Below are positions 45,228 to 54,000 of a stretch of 64,000 nt of DNA, one piece after another. The notes beneath the pieces were generated by a model. That model had not been told where the DNA came from. It saw only the letters and a list, made by a program, of their open reading frames with translations, and searched no databases. The DNA is taken from assembly GCF_022701255.1 (NCBI RefSeq), contig NZ_CP031705.1, positions 6,138,001-6,202,000 on the forward strand, given 5' to 3'. A program made the translations under genes and the position numbers. This DNA comes from Microcoleus vaginatus HSN003. Its GTDB lineage: Bacteria; Cyanobacteriota; Cyanobacteriia; Cyanobacteriales; Microcoleaceae. The first letter of the stretch is position 1. Each line of letters begins with the position of its first letter.

Positions 45228-45256
45228 TTACTAATTCTACTAACTCAGTATGTCAA
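45228..45256 (-). promoter_or_regulatory. Promoter of paralog B
   Basis: TTGACA (45251-45256), 17-nt spacer and TAGTAA (45228-45233) in gene orientation, identical hexamers to the paralog A promoter. Confidence 0.5.
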
Positions 45257-45495
45257 GTTACAGCACTTTTTAGGTAAATGAAGCACAAAAAATTGGTTGT
45301 TGTAGGGGTGGTGCTAACAGTGCGCGCCCTTCTGGGTTTTCGAGGTGTACTTGAGCAAGATGGAACCTGCTGTAATTATTGTCAAGCCTGTTTTATTATT
45401 TTTAGGGCAAACACAACAGTGTGATCGCCATTTTTGCGAATGTGCGATCGTACTCCCCAGCAGACAAAGGTGAATCCATACCAGCGTCAAGATTT

Positions 45496-45735
45496 CTATC
45501 CCATGAAAGATGTAAAAGTACCTGATTCTGGTAGTAAATTTAAACTGAGATTTCCGCCGCCTTCAATAACAGCGATCGTGTCAAAGTAGCGGGTTTCAAC
45601 CACTCCATTTTTAACAACAGACAAGCCATTCGCTTGGATAGCTAAATCTCGATTATTGTTAATGGGAAACACTAAGAATTGCTTTCAGAAAGTCCCTGCA
45701 AGCTGGATGCTATCCTGACATTGGGTAAAGTTCAG
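45496..45735 (-). pseudogene. C-terminal remnant of a seventh array paralog
   Basis: The reverse strand reads LNFTQCQDSIQLAGTF, a stop, then KQFLVFPINNNRDLAIQ...FDTIAVIEGGGNLSLNLLPESGTFTSFMG and a final stop. This is the C-terminal domain of the array family without any N-terminal repeats, interrupted by a nonsense codon. Confidence 0.8.
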
Positions 45736-45866
45736 TATGGTGCATTATTAACGCAGCTACCATGTTAACCGAGAAAGAATTAAGCGAGGTTGCGGTTTTC
45801 AAATAATACCTAGAAAGTGCCGTCCCCCTTTGGCTGAATTGTAGACCCAACTAAAAAATTTCCCCC
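45736..45866 (-). repeat. Duplicated 3' end and intergenic block of array genes
   Basis: A segment with GGTGCATTATTAACGCA and CCATGTTAACCGAGAAAG matches 47083-47145, the block after paralog D. It is followed by two successive copies of the sequence encoding the end of paralog C (GAAAGTGCCGTCCCCCTTTG at about 45814 and 45890). This is debris of tandem duplication. Confidence 0.7.
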
Positions 45867-46859
45867 TCACTGAAATAATAAGTAGAAAGTGCCGTCCCCC
45901 TTTGGCTGAATTGTAGACCCAACTAAATTTTTTCCCCCCTCAATAGTAGCAAGTCTGTAAATTCTATAGATTACGATTGAGAGATCGTTCCCCTCCTCAA
46001 TTGTTCTGTAGCTAGCGGGATCGCCTGCCAACTGGATCTTGTCATTTTCTTTATCAAAGTTCCGAATTATAGCTGTACCGCCCAAACCCTCATAAAGCAT
46101 ACGCGGTGTGGGATTACTGGAGGTAGCAGGAACTCCCAGTACGAATGTATCTCTCCCAGGGCCACCGATGAGGACATCAGATGCCTCATTTCCAACGCTT
46201 TCATACTGCCGATTGCCTTGGGGATCAATACCTACTTCCCCTCCAATCAGTTCGGTATTCCCCACACCAACGCCTGTGAGGATGTCATTGCCGGAAGTTC
46301 CGACAAAAGTAGCAGACCGGTTTGGCTCGTTTTTCCCGAAATTGAAGTAGTGTTCCCGGCCGCTTTTTAAGGCTCCCGAGTTGACAAATGGCACAATGTC
46401 GGGGTTTTCTTTTAAGTATTCCGGTTCAAAAAATGAAGTCCCGAAACGACCTTCTTTGGCCCCGAATTGAACGAAATGCTGGTATCCTGATTTGAAAGCT
46501 GCATTGGGCCCTATTAACGATCGCAACTCTGAGTTATTTGCCAAATAAAACTCTTCGTTGTATTCAGGTGACACGCGGGTGCGGCCTTCTTCGTAGCCCA
46601 ACTGAATAAAGTGATCGATGCCAGACGCAAAAGGCGCGTTTGGATTGTTTGGGGTGCGAAGCAGGGGAGCAATCTCTGGATTTTGAGCTAGATAGGTTTC
46701 TTCGTCAAAATACCGCGATACTTTGGTCAGGCCGCCGGCTTGACCGAAATTTTCAAAGTGTTCTCTTCCAGATTTGATAACTCCTGCATCAATAGCCGGT
46801 TTCACCCAAGGATATTGCGCCAGGTAGTATGGCTCGTCAAAAATTGCGTAGTTAGCCAT
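45867..46859 (-). CDS. Array paralog C
   Basis: 330 residues: four NPDI/SGREHF-type repeats (for example FFEPEYLKENPDIVPFVNSGALKSGREHYFNFGKNEP), GTSGNDILTGVGVGN, SDVLIGGPGRDTFVLG, then a C-terminal domain that differs from those of A, B and E (AIIRNFDKENDKIQLAGDP...TIEGGKNL). The first ~200 residues are almost identical to paralog D, while the last ~110 are strongly diverged. Function unknown. Confidence 0.85.
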   Translation of the reverse strand: MANYAIFDEPYYLAQYPWVKPAIDAGVIKSGREHFENFGQAGGLTKVSRYFDEETYLAQNPEIAPLLRTPNNPNAPFASGIDHFIQLGYEEGRTRVSPEYNEEFYLANNSELRSLIGPNAAFKSGYQHFVQFGAKEGRFGTSFFEPEYLKENPDIVPFVNSGALKSGREHYFNFGKNEPNRSATFVGTSGNDILTGVGVGNTELIGGEVGIDPQGNRQYESVGNEASDVLIGGPGRDTFVLGVPATSSNPTPRMLYEGLGGTAIIRNFDKENDKIQLAGDPASYRTIEEGNDLSIVIYRIYRLATIEGGKNLVGSTIQPKGDGTFYLLFQ

Positions 46860-47141
46860 GTTTTTATACTACGGATTTAATGATTTTGATATTTAGAAAT
46901 CAGGTTTCTGAAGCGTACAATTAATTAATAAAGTTGTCAACTTTCTGTCATGGTACTGTTCGATACTGGCACGAGGAACACGGTTCTCGGTATTTGACAG
47001 CCAAAGCAAAAGCTGAGCCAGCAGAAGAACAACTCGATCGCTATCGACAGCAATTTGGCAACTGCTATAATCTGAGTTCAGTAGGGTGCGTTATTAACGC
47101 ACCTACCATGTTAACCGAGAAAGAGATAACCGAGGTTCCGG
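46860..47141. other. Spacer between paralogs C and D with a possible gene fragment
   Basis: On the plus strand about 46960-47076 reads RYWHEEHGSRYLTAKAKAEPAEEQLDRYRQQFG, reminiscent of the C-terminal helix of Uma2-type (DUF820) proteins; likely a fragment. The GGTGCGTTATTAACGCACC palindrome follows at about 47085. Confidence 0.4.
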
Positions 47142-48134
47142 TTATTTAAGGAATAGGTAGAAAGTGCCGTCTTCCTTTGGCTGAGTTGTAGTAGACCAAG
47201 ATAAATTTTCTCCCTCAATAATACCAATTGTTTCATATCTTGGGCTGAGGATTATGAGCTCGTTAACATCCGAAAGTGTGGTGTAGATATCGGGACTTCC
47301 TGCCAACTGGATTTTGTCCAAGTCTTCATCAAAGTTCCGAATTCTAACTATACCGGGGGCAGCCGCATAGAGTTGACGGGATGTGGGATTACCGGAGGTA
47401 GCAGGAACTCCGAGTACGAATGTATCGCTCCCCGGGCCGCCGATCAGGACATCAGATTCATAAAATCCAAAGCTTTCATACTGCAGATTGCTTTGGGGAT
47501 CGATACCTACTTCCACTCCAATCAGTTCGGTATTCCCCACACCAACGCCTGTGAGGATGTCATCGCCCGAAGTTCCGACAAAAGTAGCGGATCGGTTTGG
47601 CTCGTTTTTTCCGAAATTGAAGTAGTGTTCCCGACCGGTTTTCAAGGCTCCCGAGTTGACAAATGGCACAATGTCGGGGTTTTCTTTTAAGTATTCCGGT
47701 TCAAAAAATGAAGTCCCGAAACGACCTTCTTTGGCCCCGAATTGAACGAAATGCTGGTATCCTGATTTGAAAGCTGCATTGGGCCCTATTAACGATCGCA
47801 ACTCTGAGTTATTTGCCAAATAAAACTCTTCGTTGTATTCAGGTGACACGCGGGTGCGGCCTTCTTCGTATCCCAACTGAATAAAGTGATCGATGCCAGA
47901 CGCAAAAGGCGCGTTTGGATTGTTTGGGGTGCGAAGCAGGGGAGCAATCTCTGGATTTTGAGCTAGATAGGTTTCTTCGTCAAAATACCGCGATACTTTG
48001 GTCAGGCCGCCGGCTTGACCGAAATTTTCAAAGTGTTCTCTTCCAGATTGGATAACTCCTGCATCAATAGCCGGTTTCACCCAAGGATATTGCGCCAGGT
48101 AGTATGGCTCGTCAAAAATGTCATAATTAGCCAT
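47142..48134 (-). CDS. Array paralog D
   Basis: 330 residues. Its N-terminal 200 residues match paralog C with only a handful of changes, whereas the C-terminal region (VRIRNFDEDLDKIQLAGSPDIYTTL...IIEGENLSWS) is clearly different. Same repeats and SDVLIGGPGSDTFVLG motif. A promoter with TTGACA lies 77 bp upstream. Confidence 0.85.
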   Translation of the reverse strand: MANYDIFDEPYYLAQYPWVKPAIDAGVIQSGREHFENFGQAGGLTKVSRYFDEETYLAQNPEIAPLLRTPNNPNAPFASGIDHFIQLGYEEGRTRVSPEYNEEFYLANNSELRSLIGPNAAFKSGYQHFVQFGAKEGRFGTSFFEPEYLKENPDIVPFVNSGALKTGREHYFNFGKNEPNRSATFVGTSGDDILTGVGVGNTELIGVEVGIDPQSNLQYESFGFYESDVLIGGPGSDTFVLGVPATSGNPTSRQLYAAAPGIVRIRNFDEDLDKIQLAGSPDIYTTLSDVNELIILSPRYETIGIIEGENLSWSTTTQPKEDGTFYLFLK

Positions 48135-48187
48135 AATTATTTCTCCAAGCTTAGTCTGCTTACTTGTCGGTTAAACTTGATCCACTA

Positions 48188-48216
48188 TAAATAACTCTAC
48201 GAACTCACTATGTCAA
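48188..48216 (-). promoter_or_regulatory. Promoter of paralog D
   Basis: TTGACA (48211-48216), 17-nt spacer, TATTTA (48188-48193) in gene orientation, in a leader nearly identical to that of paralog A. Confidence 0.45.
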
Positions 48217-48340
48217 GTTAATTATTGTTAAGCCTGTTTTATTATTTTTATGGCAAACACAAAAGTGCGATCGCACTTTTTTTGAATGTGCGATCGCTGC
48301 AACCAAATTAAAAATCCACTCATGAATAGCTTCGGGATTT

Positions 48341-49387
48341 CTAGCCCACAAAAGTGTTAGTATTAGTCGGTATAAACAATGGCTTCAAAGTTAGATTTCC
48401 CCCACCTTCAATTACAGCGATCGTATCACCATAACTAAGTTGGTCGCCTCCATTTGGTGTAAAGAACGGCAAGCCGTTGGTTTGGATTGCTAAATCTCGA
48501 TTATTGTTGATGGGAAACACAATGTATTTATCGAATGATGTAGAGCCGAGCTGGATCGTATCCTGACCTTGGGTAAAGTTTTGAATTGTAGCAAAACCTG
48601 GTCCCTGGTAAAACTGTACGCTGACAGGCGCCGGTCTGCTACCCCCTATACCTGGGACGGTAACGGCCAACACGAAGTTATCGCGACCGCTACCGCCAAT
48701 GAGAGTATCGAATTCATCGCTGCCGTTACTTTGATACCGCCTCTTGCCGTTAGTCTCTACATCTAATGGAACTCCAATTATGTCAACATTTCCCATCCCG
48801 AAACCGGTGACGATATCATTGCCGGAAGTTCCGAAAAAAGTCGCATAGGGACGAACGGACTCCAATTGCCCGAATTTTCGGTAGTGTTCTCCGCCCGTTT
48901 TAAAATCTCCCACCTTAACTGCTGCTGCTACAGCCGGGTTTTGTAGCAAGTATTGTGCTTCAAAAAAGGTGTTCGCATAAAGACCTTCTTTCGATCCGAA
49001 TTTGACAAAGTGCTCAAATCCTGATTTAAAAGTTCCGTTCTCTACAAACGGAGCCAGTACGGGATATCTTTTTAAGTAAAATGCTTCGTCGTAGTCAAGC
49101 GAGACTCGCGTGCGGCATTCTTCGTAGCCAAACTGGATAAAGTGGTCTAAACCAGAAGCAAAAGGCGCATTTGGATTACTTGAGTTGCGGATTGAAGGAA
49201 CAATATCTGGATTTTGAGCTAGATAGGTTTGTTCGTCAAAGTAACGCGATACTGCGGTGAGGCCACCAGCTTGACCAAATTTTTCAAAGTGTTCTCTTCC
49301 AGATTTGATGATTCCTGCATCAATGGCTGGTTTCAGCCACGGATATTGCGAAAGGTAGTATTGTTCGTCGAAGATATCGTAATTCAT
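48341..49387 (-). CDS. Array paralog E
   Basis: 348 residues. The N-terminal repeats are the most diverged of the set (ATYLAQ replaced by FFEAQYLLQNPAVAAAVKVGDFKTGGEHYRKFGQLES), yet the C-terminal block GFATIQNFTQGQDTIQLG...DTIAVIEGGGNL is almost identical to paralog A, also at DNA level. EFDTLIGGSGRDNFVLA is the RTX-like motif. Function unknown. Confidence 0.85.
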   Translation of the reverse strand: MNYDIFDEQYYLSQYPWLKPAIDAGIIKSGREHFEKFGQAGGLTAVSRYFDEQTYLAQNPDIVPSIRNSSNPNAPFASGLDHFIQFGYEECRTRVSLDYDEAFYLKRYPVLAPFVENGTFKSGFEHFVKFGSKEGLYANTFFEAQYLLQNPAVAAAVKVGDFKTGGEHYRKFGQLESVRPYATFFGTSGNDIVTGFGMGNVDIIGVPLDVETNGKRRYQSNGSDEFDTLIGGSGRDNFVLAVTVPGIGGSRPAPVSVQFYQGPGFATIQNFTQGQDTIQLGSTSFDKYIVFPINNNRDLAIQTNGLPFFTPNGGDQLSYGDTIAVIEGGGNLTLKPLFIPTNTNTFVG

Positions 49388-49482
49388 AGTTTGCTGTTTA
49401 AAGTAAAGTGCGATCGTACTTTTTCATAGCACAATCGCCCACAAAAACTCAAACGCCATCAATCATCAGCATTAGCTAATGG

Positions 49483-49524
49483 CTGATGACTGATGACTGA
49501 TGACTAATGACCAATGACTAATCA
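49483..49524 (+). repeat. Short heptamer-type tandem repeat (TGATGAC/TAATGAC)
   Basis: Five or so 7-bp units of TGATGAC, TAATGAC and CAATGAC in the spacer between paralogs E and F, a common cyanobacterial tandem repeat. Confidence 0.8.
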
Positions 49525-50508
49525 CTATCCAATCAAGAAAGTACCGTTACCGTTAGATTCTTGGAAACTCAAATTCAAACTTGCTCCTCCTTCAATCACG
49601 CCCAGCACATCTCCAAAACGCTGGATTGACAAATTGTTGCCAACCGGAGTCAGGCTGTAGCCGTTTAAAGAAGTTCCTTGCAGTTGGATAAAATCGCTTT
49701 CGATGTCGAAGTTGCGAATCGTAGCTTGACCGTTACCCAAATACAGCGGTGTCGGGCTAAAATTCCCGGAGGTAGGAGGAACTCCGAGTACGAATGTATT
49801 GGTTCCGGGAGCACCAATCAAGACATCGAATTCATTGGTGCCAAAGCTTTCATACTGGAGGTTGCCTTGGGGATCTATACCTACTTCCACTCCCACAAGT
49901 TCGACATCGCCCACGCCCACACCAGTTAAAACATCGTTGGTACGGGTGCCGACAAAAGTCGCGTCGCGGGCCGGCTCAAATTGTCCGAAATTGAAAAAGT
50001 GTTCCCGACCTGTTTTCAAGTTTCCAGAGTTGACAAACGGCACTATGTCGGGGTTTTCTTTTAAGTATTCCGGTTCAAAAAATGAAGTCCCAAACCGACC
50101 TTCTTTGGCCCCGAATCGAACGAAATGCTGGTAGCCTGATTTGAAAGTTCCGTTCTGAATAAACGGTTGAAGTTCAGAGTTGTTTGCTAAATAAAAGGTT
50201 TCGTTGTATTCGGGTGATACTTGGGTGCGGCGCTGTCCTTCATCGTAACCGAACTGGATATAGTGATCGAGGCCGGTCGCAAAAGGCGCGTTTGGGTTGA
50301 CTGTGCGGACGAAAGGTGCGAGATCTGGATTCCCAGCAAGGTAAGCATTTTCGTCAAAATAACGCGATACATTAGTTAGACCGCCTTCTCGCCCGAATTT
50401 TTCAAAGTGTTCTCTCCCAGATGAGATGACTCCTGCGTCAATGGCTGGTTTGATCCAAGGATATGAGGCGAGGTAGAATTCTTCGTCGAAAATTTCGTAG
50501 TTAGCCAT
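49525..50508 (-). CDS. Array paralog F (first gene of the array)
   Basis: 327 residues: four repeats, then GTRTNDVLTGVGVGDVELVGVEVG, EFDVLIGAPGTNTFVLG (the RTX-like GGxGxD is degraded to GAPGTN), and the C-terminal ATIRNFDIESDFIQLQGTSLNGYSL...GVIEGGASLNLSFQ. It shares the FFEPEYLKENPDIVPFVNSG repeat with C and D. It lies furthest upstream in the direction of transcription. Confidence 0.85.
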   Translation of the reverse strand: MANYEIFDEEFYLASYPWIKPAIDAGVISSGREHFEKFGREGGLTNVSRYFDENAYLAGNPDLAPFVRTVNPNAPFATGLDHYIQFGYDEGQRRTQVSPEYNETFYLANNSELQPFIQNGTFKSGYQHFVRFGAKEGRFGTSFFEPEYLKENPDIVPFVNSGNLKTGREHFFNFGQFEPARDATFVGTRTNDVLTGVGVGDVELVGVEVGIDPQGNLQYESFGTNEFDVLIGAPGTNTFVLGVPPTSGNFSPTPLYLGNGQATIRNFDIESDFIQLQGTSLNGYSLTPVGNNLSIQRFGDVLGVIEGGASLNLSFQESNGNGTFLIG

Positions 50509-51042
50509 GTTTCCCCCTAAAGTTTTGATGAGTTTGAGATTCTATAGCAATTAGCTATCCATGAACTCGATCGCCAATCAGGAATTTAGACAAAACAGAC
50601 GTTATGAAATGGTTTTAAATTCCTGGTAAAATGTCAATCGTGATGACGCAGCAATTATCCGAAGGCTACATTCTGCTGTCAGAAATTATGCCTTTTTCTC
50701 CTCAGTTAATTGCTCGATCGCAAGTTTGATCAGTTCTACAAAACTTGAAACTTTTTTCAGGATTTCTTTCTCAATCGTTGGTTAATTTTTAATTATTTTT
50801 ATCCAATTCATTAATCCTGAACACATAAGACACCTTATGTCAAGTTAATTTTTGTAAATAAAATTTGGAGTATTTGCTCAACGAATTTATAAAAAAATGT
50901 AACGAAAAGTTGACCTAAATTTGTCGAATTGTGTCATGTGCATGCTCAAATCGCCTAATGGCAAGCGTTTTCTGGTAAAAATGCTTATGGGATAAAAAAA
51001 TTCCCGATTCGCGAAAACAGCATCTTAAAGGAGCCTAACCGG
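50509..51042. other. Intergenic region between paralog F and chlH (divergent)
   Basis: About 530 bp holding both divergent promoters. A TTGACA box with a palindrome is at 50823-50843. AT-rich sequence then leads to AAGGAG 27 nt before the chlH ATG. No gene seen. Confidence 0.5.
50823..50843 (-). promoter_or_regulatory. TTGACA box overlapped by a palindrome, upstream of paralog F
   Basis: ACATAAG-ACAC-CTTATGT (50823-50840) is a perfect 7-bp inverted repeat touching the TTGACA at 50838-50843. The same AATTAACTTGACATA block precedes paralogs A, B and D. The palindrome looks like an operator. Confidence 0.4.
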
Positions 51043-54000
51043 ATGTTCACTCACGTCAAGCCCACCATTCGCCACGTTGTGCCGGAAAACTTGCAGGGGC
51101 GATCGCTCATGAAGGTGGTCTATGTCGTACTGGAACCGCAGTATCAAAGCGCCCTGTCGGCAGCGGTTCGATCGATAAACCAGAAAAATCCGAATCTGGC
51201 AATAGAAATCAGTGGCTACCTGATCGAGGAACTCCGCAGCCCGGAAAATTACGAAGCCTTCAAGCGGGATGTGGCGGATGCCAATGTATTTATTGCTTCT
51301 CTAATTTTCATCGAAGATTTGGCCGAAAAAGTTGTAGCCGCGGTGGAACCGCTGCGCGACAGCTTGGATGTCGCCGTCGTCTTCCCGTCGATGCCAGGGG
51401 TAATGCGGCTCAATAAAATGGGCAGTTTCTCGATGGCCCAGTTGGGACAAAGCAAAAGTGCGATCGGCGAATTCATGAAAAAACGGAAGGAAAAATCCGG
51501 GAGTTCCTTCCAAGACGGAATGCTGAAACTGCTGCAAACTTTGCCGAAGGTGCTGAAATATTTGCCCATCGACAAAGCCCAAGATGCGCGCAACTTCATG
51601 CTGAGTTTCCAGTATTGGCTGGGGGGTTCCCAAGAAAACTTGGAAAACTTCCTGCTGATGCTGTCACATAAATATGTCTTCAAAGGCCAGTCACAGCCAA
51701 CTTTCCAAGAACCGGTTGTCTACCCAGACATGGGAATTTGGCATCCTTTGGCATCGTCGATGTTTGAAGATGTAAAAGCATATCTGACCTGGTTTAATGC
51801 CCGTACAGATATTTCTGCCGATCTCAAAGATCCCCTCGCACCCTGCATTGGTTTAGTGTTGCAACGCACTCACTTAGTCACAGGAGATGACGCGCACTAT
51901 GTAGCAATGGTGCAGGAATTGGAGGCAATGGGCGCGCGGGTTGTGCCGATTTTTGCCGGCGGTTTGGACTTCTCTAAACCTGTTGAGAATTTTTTCTTGG
52001 AAGTCGGGGCAAAAGGTGTTACACCTCTGCCGATTGTTGATGCGGTGGTTTCCCTGACTGGTTTTGCTTTGGTGGGCGGCCCGGCGAAACAAGATCACCC
52101 GAAGGCGATCGAATCTTTGAAAAAATTAAATTGCCCTTACATGGTGGCTTTGCCGCTGGTTTTCCAAACGACAGAAGAATGGGAAAATAGCGATTTAGGC
52201 TTGCACCCGATTCAAGTTGCGTTGCAAGTTGCCATTCCTGAGTTGGATGGTGCGATCGAACCGATTATTGTGTCGGGACGCGATGGTGCAACTGGAAAGG
52301 CGATCGCCCTGCAAGATAGAATCGAAGCAATTTCCCAGCGCGCCATGAAATGGGCAATGCTGCGCCGCAAACCAAAATTAGATAAGAAAGTTGCGATCAC
52401 AGTTTTCAGTTTTCCTCCCGATAAAGGCAACGTCGGAACAGCCGCTTACTTGGACGTTTTTGGCTCGATTTACGAAGTATTGAAAGCCTTAAAAGGTAAC
52501 GGTTACGACTTGCCAGAATTGCCGGAGTCCGCCGAAAAACTGATGCAAGAAGTTATTCATGACGCAACAGCCCAATACCAAAGTCCCGAATTAAATATTG
52601 CTTACCGGATGTCGGTAGCTGAATACGAAGAATTCACTCCTTACTCGGAACGCTTGCAAGAAAATTGGGGGCCGCCTCCGGGACATTTGAACAGCGACGG
52701 ACAAAATTTGCTGATTTTTGGCAAACATTTTGGCAATGTGTTTATCGGAGTGCAACCTACTTTTGGATACGAAGGCGATCCGATGCGGTTGTTATTCTCT
52801 CGTTCCGCTAGCCCCCACCACGGTTTTGCTGCTTACTATACATATTTGGAGCGCATTTGGGGTGCGGATGCGGTGCTGCACTTTGGCACTCACGGTTCCC
52901 TGGAATTCATGCCCGGTAAGCAGATGGGGATGTCTGTCGATTGTTATCCTGACAGTTTGATCGGCAAAATTCCTAACCTCTATTATTACGCTGCTAATAA
53001 TCCTAGTGAGGCAACAATTGCTAAGCGCCGCAGTTATGCTGAAACAATCAGTTATCTGACTCCTCCGGCTGAAAATGCTGGGTTGTACAAAGGTTTGCAG
53101 GAACTCAGCGAGTTAATTGCTTCTTATCAAACTTTGAAAGAGACTGGGCGCGGTGTGCCGATTGTGGATGCGATCGTCGAAAAATGCCGTTTGGTGAATT
53201 TGGATAAGGATATCGCCTTACCTCCCGAACAAGAACGCGGGGTTGCGGCGGACATGACTGCGGAGGAACGGGACAATTTAGTTGGCTTGGTTTACCGCAA
53301 GTTGATGGAGATTGAGTCGCGGTTGTTACCTTGCGGTTTGCACGTCATCGGTAAGCCGCCGACTGCTGAAGAGGCGATCGCAACTTTGGTTAACATTGCC
53401 AATTTAGACCGGGAAGAAGACGGATTAATCAGTTTGTCGCGGATTATTGCTCAAAGTCTCGATCGCAATATTGACGAGATCTACACCAACAACGACAAAG
53501 GCATTTTAGCAGATGTTGAATTGTTGCAAAACATCACCTTAGCCTGTCGGGAGGCTGTTGGCGCTTTGGTGAGGGAACAAACCGATGCTGAGGGTAGAGT
53601 TTCCCTGGTTTCTAAGTTGAATTTCTTCAACATGGGCAAGAAAACACCCTGGATTGAAGCTTTGCACGCAGCCGGTTATAAAAAGGTCGATCCAGAACTG
53701 ATTAAACCGCTGTTTGAGTATCTGGAATTCTGCTTGCAGCAAGTTTGTGCCGATAACGAATTGGGCGCATTATTGCGCGCGTTAGAGGGCGAATACATTA
53801 TCCCCGGGCCAGGGGGCGATCCGATTCGCAACCCGGATGTTTTGCCGACTGGCAAGAATATGCACGCTTTGGACCCGCAGTCAATCCCTACAACGGGGGC
53901 GGTTAAGTCTGCAAAGATTGTAGTCGATCGGCTGTTAGAAAGACAGCGCGTTGATAACGGCGGAAATTACCCAGAAACGATCGCCGTTGTGTTGTGGGGA

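Noticed and set aside
43028..50508. Diversity-generating retroelement explaining variation among the array genes
   Set aside because: No reverse transcriptase or template repeat is present; the variation spans whole C-terminal halves, more like gene conversion.
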